The notes beneath the pieces were generated by a model. The model worked only from the letters and a program-made list of their open reading frames with translations. It was not told the DNA's origin and ran no database searches. A DNA stretch of 60,000 nucleotides from Liolophura sinensis (taxonomy: Eukaryota > Mollusca > Polyplacophora > Chitonida > Chitonidae), in assembly GCF_032854445.1 (NCBI RefSeq), contig NC_088299.1, forward strand, positions 6,301,001 to 6,361,000. Reading direction: 5' to 3'. Numbering within the stretch: the first letter of the stretch is position 1; each line of letters begins with the position of its first letter. Below, in pieces: positions 1 to 12,209 of the stretch. The position numbers and the translations under genes were made by a program.

Positions 1-404
1 ATCTCCAATGCCTTTGAAAAAACGCTTATTGGATTACTAAACTGAAGGATCATAATCCAAAGCCAAGGACAGATGATTTTTGATGGAATCCTGTGTCACC
101 ACCACACCCCACCCACCCTTCTTAGCACCCCCCCCCCCCAACCTCACCCCACACACACGCGCGTTCACTCTAACTCGCCCCCTTCGGATATCTCTATTCA
201 AAGATCAGAATTGAGTATATTACTCAAACATGAAACTTGTGAGACATTGGCGTCAAGGTCGATTCCCACCAACCCATTTTATAAGAAAATAATCCATTTA
301 ATTATCATGCGGTGTCTTCAAAAGAAAAATGATGAGTAAACTAATGAGCCAATGAGAAGAGTTAGGACGTTTTCTCAGTCAGTACTTTACTCAAGAGCTT
401 TCCA

Positions 405-410
405 TATAAA
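405..410 (+). promoter_or_regulatory. TATA box of the homeobox gene
   Basis: TATAAA lies about 80 bases before the proposed ATG at 486. A start site about 30 bases downstream would leave a 5' leader of about 50 bases. The motif is seen; its use is inferred. Confidence 0.55.
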
Positions 411-485
411 GGGCTGAGTACAGTTCAGAGGTCATCTTTAACCAACTTTAATTCGTGAATACTGTTCAGCCGACAAGATTTCAAC

Positions 486-1458
486 ATGGCCGCCGAGAAG
501 GGCATCTTCAGTGCTGTGGTAACAGACCATTCCATGGAGACAATACTGTCTCGTACCTATGGTAAGGTTTGACTCTACGTAATTCTAATAAATTACAGTC
601 TAAACTGGTAAAACAGAAAGTTGAGGCGTAAACTGTACTTTTTTGCGCAACAATATTTGCAAAAGGGCTCAACATATCCCTAAACATATTTTTGGTTGTT
701 TATGGTTTTAGATCGTGTGAAAACGCTTCCAGACATCCCCTTCCCGGTTCAAGAAGAAGATCACGACGAGGTCCGACTATGTTTTCTGTCGCCAGAGAGA
801 GGTTTTGGATGTTGCCCTTTGAGGCTGACATGTACCCGGATGTTAACACCAGAGAAAGGCTGGCTGAGGAGCTTGGAGTGACTGAATCCCAGAATTCAGG
901 TGTGTATAGATAAATATTAAGTTACACAACATATGTTTGTCTTGAAGTTCGTTTCGTCGATTTAAGAAATATATTTGTGACGGTCTATTGCTCATAACTA
1001 ACGGAAAAGTGTTCTTTCTCTGTTTTCCAGGTGTGGTTTCAGAACGGCGATCCCGCTTGCGTCGTGCTATGAAGATGAAGTTTCAAGCTGACAGTAAAAG
1101 GTATGCACCAATGCCCTTCACGACCCTGACCGACCTGTCGAGATGTACAACGGAAAGTCAACTGTACAGTCCGTACATGAACCCAGTCAATCAGCTCCTT
1201 CCGTTCTGTACATCCGCCCAATGGTCACAAGTGCTACCCTCTGTTTCAGTTGCCTACCCATTGCCTCACCAGACCTCGCCGTACTGTAGCGCCCCCGAGT
1301 GTACACCGACCATGTTCCACAGGGGAATTTATAACCAGTCGATACTACCTGTGACTGACACTTTGAGAACAGCGGAGACGAGAGTTGCAGACATGACGTC
1401 ATCCTCAACTACATCTTCGTCCAGTGATTGTTATCTTGTAACCTCCACAGTGCCTTAG
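486..1458 (+). pseudogene. PRD-class (Mix/Sebox-like) homeobox gene, homeodomain frame broken
   Basis: Three exons are visible: 486-561, 712-899 and 1031-1458, with GT donors at 562 and 900 and AG acceptors ending at 711 and 1030. Exon 2 carries a homeodomain: an Arg-rich arm, then helix 2 with MYPDVNTRERLAEELGVTES. Exon 3 continues with RRSRLRR and an open Ser/Thr/Pro-rich tail of about 125 residues. The intron falls just before the WFQN codons, the usual place in PRD-class homeobox genes. The frame is broken. Exon 1 does not enter the homeodomain frame without one extra base near 751-760. Helix 1 reads best with one base added after 789 and one C removed at 815-817. Helix 3 (WFQN) is lost between an extra A at 893-894 and a missing C near 1044. 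A DNA-binding transcription factor is the family role. Either this is a young pseudogene or the assembly has indel errors here. Confidence 0.72.
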
Positions 1459-1606
1459 ACATCAGCTTATTTCTAAATCGACGCTCGGTGCTCTGACAGT
1501 GCTTCTTTCTGTGTTGTTTACAGTGCTTTCTTACTTGTTGATGTCACTACTTGTGCCTGTTTAGACAATTCTCGAACAGTATTATAAACATCTGTATTTC
1601 AGATGG

Positions 1607-1612
1607 AATAAA
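1607..1612 (+). terminator. Poly(A) signal of the homeobox gene
   Basis: AATAAA lies about 150 bases after the TAG at 1456-1458, a normal distance for a 3' UTR. Confidence 0.55.
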
Positions 1613-1620
1613 TGAATATT

Positions 1621-1950
1621 CAACACAATTACTGCTTCTCTTACTGTTATTCTACCTGGTGAACTGTGATATCAGTTTGATCAAATCAGATCAATTTACA
1701 CAATTATATACAGAATACAATACAACATGATACACAAATTTTCACATGGTGATATAGTATGGTAACAAAACATGTAGCAGTGTTTATCGGTCGTGGAATG
1801 TCTGTAAAGAAACGACTTTTACACTTGTGTTTACATATGCAACAAAATTACTGCTTCTCTTGGAGTTATTCTACTTGGTGAATTGTAATATCAGTTTGGT
1901 CAAATCAGCTCATCTTACATACCGGTCACATATACAGAATACAATGGGAT
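1621..1950. repeat. Diverged direct repeat of about 100 bp
   Basis: The stretch 1621-1725 (ttactgcttctcttactgtt, then a ggtgaactgtgatatcagtt block) recurs with changes at 1848-1950. A weaker echo of the spacer appears near 2125-2175. No gene was seen between 1613 and 2690. Confidence 0.5.
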
Positions 1951-2631
1951 ATGTTACAATAGGAATTCACAAGGAATCCCCTCTCAAGGAAAACTAAGAT
2001 GTCTTTGTCATCAGTTAATTACCATCCTGTAGTTGACAAATCATTCAAATCTGAAATAATACCGGCTTTGATGGCTTTGTAGAATGGCTTATCTGCTTAC
2101 AATTAAAGGATCATAATCCGATGCCATGAGTGATAATTATCGAAGTGGAATGTTTGTGCAGAAATGCACTGTTTTAAGGAAAACAGAAAACAGATCCTTG
2201 AGATGATGTTGTGCTTTAATATTCAGGAATGTTTATCTCATGGGCGGTGGTTTACTTCCTGCAATCCACCTGGAAAACACATGCGCAGTGTTGTAATAAA
2301 CTGTTGTCTTCCTCTCACTCTGCAAGTGACCGAACGTCAGTGCAGGACCCAGAATAATTACCTATCATATCTTACAATGACAATCTTCACGAAATAAATA
2401 GCTTTCGTTATAAAAAAAAATTTTCAAAATTTGTTCGCTTCTTCTTTTCAAAATATGTACGAAGAGATTTCTGAGGAAATAAACAATCGTATCAACCGTG
2501 ATAACGATGATAGTTTCGGCATCGAACAGTTCTAACAAAAACGTAACACTCGCTACACTACACGGCACCCCGAAAGGATTGCTAATTTGGGATCGGTTAA
2601 AATACGTGTCACCTCGGCACTGAGAGACCAG

Positions 2632-2678
2632 AACCTGGGATTAATATAGACTATATCTGTCTATCTCAATCCCAGGTT
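2632..2678. other. Perfect 11-bp inverted repeat with a 25-base loop
   Basis: AACCTGGGATT at 2632-2642 is the exact reverse complement of AATCCCAGGTT at 2668-2678. The loop is pyrimidine/AT rich. No associated gene was recognised. Confidence 0.6.
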
Positions 2679-2689
2679 AGAGCAAGGGA

Positions 2690-2930
2690 ACAGGACTGGT
2701 TGGCCTGGTGTCAGTATAATGTATCTCAGTGGGGTGTGGTGTCTGGTATTTGGCATGATACTTCCGTGGCGAAAGCACATTGAATGTATGTAATCGCCCT
2801 GGTACAAGAAAGACACAGTTTATGTACAACGTCTATTAGTTCGTCGTTGGCATATGACTGAAAAATTGTTAGGAACAACGTTAAACCCAAGTATACGTAC
2901 ATAAATACATACATACACAAAATATAAGAG
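2690..2930 (+). mobile_element. S2-type SINE, head lost
   Basis: The stretch 2845-2892 (catatgactgaaaaattgtt, then caacgttaaacccaag) matches the reverse of the body seen in the S2 copies at 27842, 32535 and 38330. It ends in a short (CATA)n-like tail at about 2893-2925. The tRNA-like head is not recognisable, so the left boundary is approximate. Confidence 0.55.
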
Positions 2931-3162
2931 ATATTAAAAAAATGAAATGTCAGGATGAGAATGGGAGAATCAGAATGTGTTTGATTTACCAGGAGTGAAA
3001 AATATAACTCCTGTTTAATATAATCTGACACATCACCACCACCCGTTGAAGATCCTCTTTCATGGCCATATGTTACTCAATACGTGACAAAATTAGGCCA
3101 CCTCCCCAAATAGTTTTACGACACTGTCTATATGTGACCTCTGTCGTTCAAGTTGTTTCGCT

Positions 3163-4489
3163 TTATGGCGTACAGCGAAACATACTGAGGAAGCTTCCCC
3201 GGAAATTGTCACTCATAAACACGTAGACAATGAAATTAACAGTTGCATTGACAGCGTCGAAAATCGGATAAATGGAGAAAAAGATTTTGAACAGTTGTGA
3301 GTTGTAGCCAAAGAAATTGTAGCCGGGCAGGCCATTACCTAGGAGAGTGTGAATGAGGGCGGGAGTGATGCAAATAAAAAATAAGAGCGAAATCACAAGC
3401 AACATACGAGTCACCTTGAGCTCGTTTGAGCGTCTCTTATCCTCGGAGCTCTGATTGGTACCCAAAGAGACGCGAGAGAATTTCAGAGTTACCACAATAG
3501 CTAGATTTAGGACAACAACAAGGAAAACTGGCAGGAGTCGCAAAACACAAGCAGGAAGTATGTGTGTATTAAAAGAAAACTTTCGTTGTTAAGATCGAAA
3601 CGGGAGCGAGCGACAACTGCAGAAGTACGGTTTGATACTGGATCCAATACTTCTATGTATTCTCTACGAAATATGTTGGGCAGAAACACTGCCGTAATGA
3701 AAAAGAACAGGGCCTACCAGTATTTTTATCGGATGCCGGCTCAACCGAGAGTTTTTTGCGGTGAAAGGAAACTTAACAACAATGAACCTTTCTAAAGATA
3801 AAAGGAGGATTATAATATTAGACATCCGGCCAGTCCACTAGAGCTGCGAAACTCCTGATCCAATACACGCGCATTCCAGTAACAACTACAACATAAGTAC
3901 GATAGTCCAACACCTGCAGTAGATACTCCACCCAACCTATGATGGCGACAACCAAGTAGGACAGATCTGCGATGCTCAATCCCACTAAATAGCGAGTATT
4001 AGCAGAAGATTTGGCTCCTCTTGTCAATACATATACATTAATGATATTACAAACGCATCCAGGAATAGCTATGACAGGTAACAAAATCCCTTGACAAATG
4101 AATTGAATATTTGATCTCAGTTTTTCAAAACGATCCTGTTTTGTGGGGTTAATGACACTGTCATCATAGCAGTCTTCAATGCATTTCTGTGAATCAAGTG
4201 CGGAGGAGAGATTACATGCAACCATAGTCGGATTTACCGTCTCTTTCAGGCAATTTATTGGTTCTTGGACAGAGCCCGTCGTGTCGTTCCTTGTGACATC
4301 ATCGCTGGCGGAGGGATCCGTAGTAAGGCCGTTCGTGAGGTCGCCTGGGACCCCTGCGATCATCCGTTGGCTTTCCGTGCAGTTGCAGTTAGACAAAGCA
4401 GATCCTAAGTGTGCAAGAAGAATACAGCCAAAGAGAAGACCATGCCTTCTTGGAAACATTGGCATGGTTGGAATGAAAGGTGTTACCAC
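3163..4489 (-). pseudogene. Rhodopsin-class GPCR (FMRFamide-receptor-like), frameshifted
   Basis: Read on the minus strand from the ATG at 4489 there is a hydrophobic leader, a long extracellular N-terminus with several N-x-S/T sites, TM1 (VCNIINVYVL), TM2 (LVGLSIADLSYLVV) and the start of TM3. The frame ends at 3818. TM3 and the E/DRY-equivalent (LLLSLERFIVVKFP) continue in a second frame, TM4 and loop 2 (ITAVFLPNIFRREYIEVLD) in a third, and TM5-TM7 (3163-3543; VNFIVYVF as the NPxxY equivalent) in a fourth. The shifts lie near 3822-3835, near 3700 in a run of five T, and near 3543 in a run of four T. There is no intron sign. All seven helices are present, so this is a once complete receptor of the peptide-receptor type common in lophotrochozoans. 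The ligand is unknown. It is a pseudogene unless the indels are sequencing errors. Confidence 0.75.
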
Positions 4490-4604
4490 TTTTCAGTAAA
4501 CTCTAAAATAAAAAAAAATTGCAAAACAAACGTCATTATGACGACATCAAAACACAATCGTAACTCAGACGTAATGGAAGAACGGTGTGCCTCACAGGGA
4601 TTGA

Positions 4605-4766
4605 CTGATAGGTGGATGGATGGAAGGATGGAAGGATGGATGGATGTATGGATGTATGTATGTATGTATGTATGTATGTATGTATGTATGTATGTATGTA
4701 TGTATGTATGTATGTATGTATGTATGTATGTATGTATGTATGTATGTATGTATGTATGTATGTATG
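4605..4766. repeat. (GGAT)n/(GTAT)n microsatellite
   Basis: A GGAT/GGAA tetranucleotide block passes into about 30 copies of GTAT. Open frames across it exist only because the 12-base period never meets a stop. Confidence 0.95.
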
Positions 4767-4879
4767 CTATCTAGTATTCCCTTCAACGACCAAGTCCTTT
4801 AAACTAAAAGAGATGCCGTGTCACGGAATACATCTATGGTCTTTTAAGCCATATGATGAATATTTATTTCATTTTGTTT

Positions 4880-6930
4880 AACGCCATCAACAAGAATTTA
4901 TCATTTAAATGTGTTTATCTAAAAGAATAAATATATTTATCTATTTGACTGCTTAATCCGTTCTCAAGAATATTTCACGTCTGAAAGATTAGCAGATGGA
5001 ACAGAAATAGAACAGTTATCTACAAATGTTGAGGAAAACATTCAAGACATCTAATACCCTAAAACAATTCTCGACAAATCTCGAATAGCCAAAATGTACG
5101 GAAGTTTCACGGTGAAAAAAAATTGGGGGTAAAAAGATGAAAATGTCGACTTTTTTCTCGAAATTTCGACTCACCAGTTTTTCTATACCCCTATTCTTTT
5201 CCACCGTGACATTACTGGGCTTCCGTACAAATGTCATACGGATGACAAATACTGATTGGCGACATGCTAAATCATGTTTCACACCAGTCTGCAACGCCAG
5301 AGAAAGAAAGGACCTGGTACGGTAAGGCGGAAACTTGGACCCAGAGAGGGGAAAGTGCAAATTTCAAAATCCCAGCACCATTCTGTAATTCACCAGTTCG
5401 GAAGTATAAATCATGGTCGAAGCACCCTTAAAAGTTATATGGCCATAAAAGAAATGGTTACTTAGTAATAACCCGCCAAAAACGCATTCAATTTGTCGTT
5501 CAAACGAAGCTTTGTGTTTTTAATTTACAGTATGAAGATCAACGTTAACCAGAAAAATATCGTTACTGAAGCTTTCATGTGTGTATTTCTACGTGCTGTC
5601 AAAGATTCGTTTTGGTTGACGTTTGTTTTCATATATAAAATATAAACTATATAATGTGATTAGTTTTGTTATAATTTCGCATGTCCAAAATCCGTATTTC
5701 TGCGGTGTTTTTTCAGGCATCCTACATAGCACAGTGGACTAACGAAGTTCCAGTTTGAGAACAGGTTGAACTTCGAGGAAGAGTTCGATAATTTGTGGTA
5801 CTCTCTTTTCTTCCTTGTGCGAGTACAGATAAAGGCGTCTTTGCACCAAATAAGCGTTACCAGGAATCAGAACGGTTAGGCTATGGTATTACGTAACATT
5901 TGCAGCTATAACGAAATCAGACGTGAATCCTGGTTGAGAACACATGTGGTCCTCTACTTATCATTAACATGTTATCCGTAGCAGAAGTATACGACTGAAA
6001 GTTACATTAGTTATATATTTATTTACTTGATTTTTGCATCAGTATGTGCTCAATAATTGTTCAGAAAGTTACATTTGTGGGGGAGTGATTTTCCCATCCT
6101 ACAGTGTCTAATGCAAAAGAAAAGATATTTCAGTCTGACTATAGCCGGCTACAATTTCCGGATTTTATGACCTATACATCGTTTAAGTACATGTTAGAAG
6201 CTTTACAGGTCGCATGCTTGCCATATAACAGGGAAAGAAGAGTAAAATAGAAATGAAAAAATAAGTAGCCTTGCGAATGTGTCAGTTGCTGTCACTCACA
6301 GCTATAGTCAGTTTCTCTACTTGAGGTGCGCAGTTCCTCGCCCTAGGGCCGATTCCCCGCCACACCCTACCAGGTCTTTTAATGCAGGTAGTGGAGGGAG
6401 TATTTGTTATGAATATTTATTGGCTGCTTGGTTTAACGCTTCTGTACAGCGTTGATAATGTTTTTACAGATAGGAGAGTATTTTACCTTTAGGGGGTCTT
6501 GTGAACATTTGTGGATGACCAAAAATTTAACACTAAGGATTTTGTATATGCATACTCTTGGTACTTTATGCTTAGACCTACATATGTTACAATTAAACCT
6601 GATTTTACGAAACACCTCAGCCACTTACCTGTTTAGGGTAAGACCCTGATGATAAGTATATAGTGCTGAGCCTTCCCAGTTAATCCAGATGTTGTAGGTC
6701 TGCTCGTTTGCTCGTACCTGTACGCCACACCGTTTTCAGGTAATTTTTGAAAATGAAAGGCGTCTGTTGTCCTCTGCTGATTTCAGTCTCCCGGGTACCC
6801 TTTATATGTAAAATATATGCATATTGATGGTTGTTAATTAGTTAATGTTAATTAACAGGTGTTAATAGGTAATGGTGATGAATGAGATGCATGGAAACAA
6901 GGCTGTTAATTCACACTGTCCGCGCCGTAT
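4880..6930. other. Gene-free interval
   Basis: No exon with splice sites, no SINE and no array was recognised. Open frames of about 60-115 codons at 5016-5465 and 6433-6649 show no known motif. Confidence 0.5.
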
Positions 6931-6934
6931 TGGC

Positions 6935-7110
6935 AGCTTCAACGTCAGCATTGTTACCATTATTAGCAGTTTCAAGGTTAGTATTATTATTATTATTAGC
7001 AGCATCAGGGTCAGCATTGTAGCCATTATTGGCAGCATTAAAACCAGCTTCAAAGTCAGCATTCTTACAGCCGTTCAAGACCAGAGCCGTTCAAGATGGC
7101 ATTGTTACTA
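6935..7110. repeat. Degenerate short tandem repeat (about 27-33 bp)
   Basis: The pattern 'agcattgttaccattattag' plus 'cagcttcaaggtc' recurs about six times with many changes, including a (TTA)n patch near 6985-7000. The boundaries are loose. Confidence 0.5.
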
Positions 7111-7692
7111 TTATTAGCACCTTCTTCACCTAAACGCATGTATACTCTGAACAAATATGCAGTTTGTAATTGCTGTGTAAATTACAGCTATGCATTTTGC
7201 TACTTCATTTTGTGTTTTGTCCATTTCTCAAGATGACACTCTAAAAACAAAGAGTGTCGCTTATAAACAAATTTCTGTTACACTTAATAAACCCGTCCTG
7301 GTGTTTGATCATGAAGATTATGTCAAGCAATTACAGACTTGTGTTCATTATAATAAACATGTGAAAAGTTTACATGGTAATGTGGTGGATATTTCGATAA
7401 ACACGAACAGTCCAGTAAACATATGTTTATGTTGTTATTCAGTGGGTGACAAGTGAATACAAACTACTAAGACTCTAGCGATGTGTTTCTCTATAGTAAA
7501 CTCTTTACAGGTTCATCATCTTGTCCCACTTCATAACATAAAGTCATATTTACTGAACAGTTTGTGTTTATTGAAAATATCCATCAAATGAAAATGTAAT
7601 CATTTCACCTGTTTATTATAACAGACATGTCTCCGAACAGACATGTAGACATTAAGTGTGCACACGGGGACGCGTCCATTAAGTGTTACAGA

Positions 7693-7864
7693 TCATGCTG
7701 GCTTCCTCTCCGATCGTAAGTGGGAAGGTCTGCCATCAACCTGTGGATGGTCGTGGGTTTCCCCCGGGCTCTGCCCGGTTTCCTCCCACCATAATGCTGA
7801 CCGCCTTCGTATAAGTGAAATATTCTTGAGTACGGCGTAAAACACCAATCAAATAAATAAATAA
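7693..7864 (+). mobile_element. S1 SINE, 5'-truncated, with target-site duplication
   Basis: It contains the S1 body (tcgtgggtttcccccgggct, cataatgctgaccgcc, aacaccaatc) and an (AAAT)n tail. A perfect 15-base duplication, attaagtgttacaga, flanks it at 7678-7692 and 7865-7879. This marks an insertion by target-primed reverse transcription. Confidence 0.9.
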
Positions 7865-7879
7865 ATTAAGTGTTACAGA

Positions 7880-9140
7880 AATGCGTTTATAAACGAAACG
7901 GTTGTTTTTCGCAAATTGTTGGTTTCCTTAGTTATTGAAACCTAACCACTTTGACATAAGTAAAATATACTTCAATCATATTTTCCTTGCAGATAATTAA
8001 CGTGTAATAATATGTTATGTTATATTCCTTTTTGGGTTTTTTTTTCGATGTATTTTGTTTTTAATGCATCACATAAAAATGAATTTATCATATTTAAGCA
8101 GAATTTAAATTTCCTCATTTGGGCTATCCTCTGACTTTTTAAGTCATCAATCGATGTGGAAAACTTTTAAGAAAATAGTATACAAATTTATGGATAATAA
8201 ACATACTTGTAACTATTGCTCGGGTTGCATGTTCAAACCTGGCCATGGGCAAGCAATTTTGATATTCGTAAAATTTGAACTCAAAATTGATGAAGCCATG
8301 TATCAAGTTTGAATTCAAGACAATGAACCGCTTTGAAAAAAATGTTCAAAACCAAAACAAAATGTATAAAAACAGAACAAAAAAAATTTGTGGAACCGGG
8401 AAGAAATGGCTCGACTAAATAAACAAATATATCTTCTTTAATGGATATACAACTGATAAACCTGATTTCAAAAACATTACGTTCACTAACCTGTTCAGGA
8501 TGAAGTCGTTTTACAGCGTGAAACTTGCGTGTCTATCCCAATGTTAAACTGCTCTTGTCGTCTCTATGCCATTAATGGTTATGGGAGCGAAGTTTTTATA
8601 CCACTTTATTAGACATCCAAATTACGTAACCGTTCCTATGAGAAATTCATCCTTCAGATAAAAAATTCAGTGTAGATGTTGCTGTCAAGAATCGGTCGTA
8701 ATCGAAGAGAAGAATGTTCTTTGTTTCGCCTTGTGATGTTGGACAGCCTGTATGATGGTAAAAGGCTTGCCGTAGTTATATAACGGGGCATAAACCTTGA
8801 TCCTTTCTCTGATACTGATTTCAACCCGACGATCCCTGCGGGTAGTCCAAAACTGTATACGTCATAAATCAACGACGAAAAGCAGTATCAAAGGAATGGG
8901 AAATCTGAACCAACTGGAAAATTTACGAACGAACGACAGAAAACCCCATATATTCCTAGCCACATGGCTTGCGCCTGTATGTTTACTAGTCTGCCACTGC
9001 GAATACCACATTACAAACTGGTATTGATGGGGCATATAAAGACAAACATATTTATTATTGTCAGTCGTTTGAAAGATATATGACTAGATACCTGTGGCGC
9101 AACCTCACCTATATATATTCCACAAATACGTGAAATGTTG
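7880..9140. other. Gene-free interval
   Basis: This is AT-rich DNA with small open frames at 8654-9027 and no recognisable domain or splice structure. Confidence 0.45.
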
Positions 9141-9141
9141 C

Positions 9142-9325
9142 GAGCGAGGACTCATTAAAAAGACAGGTCAACAAATAATATAGACAGGACTCATTAAAAA
9201 AAGGTCAACAAGTGATATAGCGAAGACTTATTCAAAAAAAAAGGTAAACAAACAATATAGCGAGGACATTAAAAAAAAAGGTCAACAAATAATATAGCGA
9301 GGACTCATTAAAAAACAAATAATAT
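9142..9325. repeat. Tandem repeat, unit about 38-40 bp, five copies
   Basis: The unit is gcgaggactcattaaaaaaa followed by ggtcaacaaataatatag. The copies differ mainly in A-run length. Confidence 0.75.
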
Positions 9326-9395
9326 TATCTCAGTTATTCCTCAAGACATGAGGAAAAATGTCTAAACGGCAAGAGACGTGCCATATTCAACATAA

Positions 9396-12205
9396 CACAG
9401 GTCTTACTGCTTTTATTTCTGTATGGAACTTAATGTTGCTCATCACAAGTCTGGTCTTACTGTTCTTATTTTTGTGTGGAACTTAATGTTGCTCATCACA
9501 AATCTGGCCTTACAGTTCTTATTTTGGTGTGGGGCCTAATGCTGCTCATCACAAATCTGGCCTTACTCTTCTTATTTTGGGGTGGGGCCTAATGCTGCTC
9601 ATCACAAATCTGGCCTTACAGTTCTTATTTTGGTGTGGGGCCTAATGTTGCTCATAATAAATCTGGTCTTACTGTTCTTATTTTGGTGTGGGATATAATG
9701 CTGCTCATCACAAATCTCGTCTTACAGTTCTTATTTTTGTGTAGCACCTAATGTTGCTCATCACAAATCTGGCCTTACTGTTCTTATTTTTGTGTGGAAC
9801 TTAATGTTGCTTATCACAAATCTCGTCTTACAGTTCTTATTTTTGTGTGGGACTTAATGTTGCTCATCACAAATCTGGTCTTACTGTTTATATTTTTGTG
9901 TGGAACTTAATGTTGCTCATCACAAATCTGGCCTTACTGTTCTTATTTTTGTGTGGAACTTAATGTTGCTCATCACAAATCTGGCCTTACAGTTCTTATT
10001 TTGGTGTGGGACCTAATGTTGCTCATAATAAATCTGGTCTACTGTTCTTATTTTTGTGTGGGACTTAATGCTGTTCATCACAAATCTGGTCTTACTGTTT
10101 ATATTTTTGTGTGGAACTTAATGTTGCTCATCACAAATCTGGCCTAACTGTTCTTATTTTGGTGTGGAACCTAATGCTGCTCATCACAGATCTGGCCTTA
10201 CAGTTCTTATTTTGGTGTGGAACTTAATGCTGCTCATCACAAATCGGGTCTTTCTGTTCTAATTTTGGTGTGGAACTTAATGCTGCTCATCACAAATCTG
10301 GCCTTACTGTTCTTAATTTTGTGTGGAGCTTAATGTTGCTCATCACAGATCTGGCCTTACTGTTCTTATTTTTGTGTGGAACTTAATGTTGCTCATCACA
10401 AATCTGGTCTTACAGTTCTTATTTTTGCGTGTGACCTAATGCTGCTCATCACAAATCTGGCCTTACTGTTCTTATTTTTGTGTGGAACTTAATGTTGCTT
10501 ATCACAGATCTGGCCTTACTGTTCTTATTTTTGTGTGGAATTTAAAGTTCTCATCACTGTTCTTATTTTGGTGTGGGGCTTAATGTTGCTTATCACAAAT
10601 CAGGTCTTACTGTTCTTATTTTGGTGTGGGGTCTAATGTTGCTCATCACAAATCTGGTCTTACAGTTCTTATTTTTGTGTGGGACCTAATGCTGCTTATC
10701 ACAAATCTGGTCTTACTGTTCTTATTTTTGTGTGGGATATAATGCTGCTTATCACAAATCTGGTCTTACAGTTCTTATTTTTGTGTGGGACCTAATGCTG
10801 CTCATCACAAATCTGGCCTTACCGTTCTTATTTTGGTGTGGGGCTTAATGTTGCTCATCACAAATCTGGCTTTACTGTTCTTATTTTGGTGTGGAACTTA
10901 ATGCTGCTCATCACAGATCTGGCTTTACTGTTCTTATTTTGGTGTGAGGCCTAATGCTGCTCATCACAAATCTGGCCTTACCGTTCTTATTTTGGTGTGG
11001 GGCCTAATGCTGCTCATCACAAATCTGGCTTTACTGTTCTTATTTTGGTGTGGAACTTAATGCTGTTCATCACAAATCTGGCCTTACCGTTCTTATTTTG
11101 GTGTGGAACTTAATGTTGCTCATCACAGATCTGGCCTTACTGTTCTTATTTTTGTGTGGAATTTAAAGTTCTCATCACTGTTCTTATTTTGGTGTGGGGC
11201 TTAATGTTGCTTATCACAAATCTGGCCTTACCGTTCTTATTTTGGTGTGGGGTCTAATGTTGCTCATCACAAATCTGGTCTTACAGTTCTTATTTTTGTG
11301 TGGGACCTAATGCTGCTTATCAGAAATCTGGTCTTACTGTTCTTATTTTTGTGTGGGATATAATGCTGCTCATCACAAATCTGGCCTTACTGTTCTTATT
11401 TTGGTGTGGGGCTTAATGTTGCTCATCACAAATCTGGCTTTACTGTTCTTATTTTGGTGTGGAACTTAATGCTGCTTATCACAAATCTGGTCTTACTGTT
11501 CTTATTTTTGTGTGGGATATAATGCTGCTTATCACAAATCTGGTCTTACTGTTCTTATTTTTGTGTGGGACCTAATGCTGCTCATCACAAATCTGGCCTT
11601 ACCGTTCTTATTTTGGTGTGGGGCTTAATGTTGCTCATCACAAAACTGGCTTTACTGTTCTTATTTTGGTGTGGAACTTAATGCTGCTCATCACAAATCT
11701 GGCTTTACTGTTCTTATTTTGGTGTGGGGCTTAATGTTGCTCATCACAAATCTGGCTTTACTGTTCTTATTTTTGTGTGGAACTTAATGCTGCTCATCAC
11801 AAATCTGGCTTTACTGTTCTTATTTTGGTGTGGGGCCTAATACTGCTCATCACAAATCTGGTCTTACTGTTCTTATTTTGGTGTGGGGCCTAATGTTGTT
11901 CATCACAAATCTGGCCTTACTGTTCTTGTTTTGGTGTGGGGCCTAATGTTGTTCATCACAAATCTGGCCTTACTGTTCTTATTTTGGTGTGGGGCCTAAT
12001 GCTGCTCATCACAAATCTGTCCTTACAGTTCTTATTTTGGTGTGGGGCCTAATGTTGCTCATCACAAATCTGGCTTTACTGTTCTTATTTTGGTGTGGAG
12101 CCTAATGCTGCTTATCACAAAGGTGTGCGAGGCTTAATGTTGCTCATGATTAAACAGGCCTTACCATGCTTACTGTTCCTACTTTTGTGTGGGGCTTAGT
12201 TTAGC
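9396..12205. repeat. 53-bp satellite array, about 53 copies
   Basis: The unit reads ttcttatttttgtgtggaac, ttaatgttgctcatcacaaa, tctggccttactg. Variant sites (GGAAC/GGGGC, TTG/TTT, TGTTG/TGCTG, GGCC/GGTC) recur in blocks, which suggests amplification of multi-unit segments. Short open frames in it, such as 9953-10147, are artefacts of repetition. Confidence 0.95.
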
Positions 12206-12209
12206 CCTT

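Noticed and set aside
4592-4881. Open frames with repeated Met-Tyr-Val-Cys or Tyr-Ile-His-Thr residues
   Set aside because: They are translations of the GTAT microsatellite with no start context, splice sites or conserved flank.
5016-5465. Open frames on both strands near 5.1-5.4 kb
   Set aside because: Translations resemble no family that I know, and no splice or promoter signals were found.
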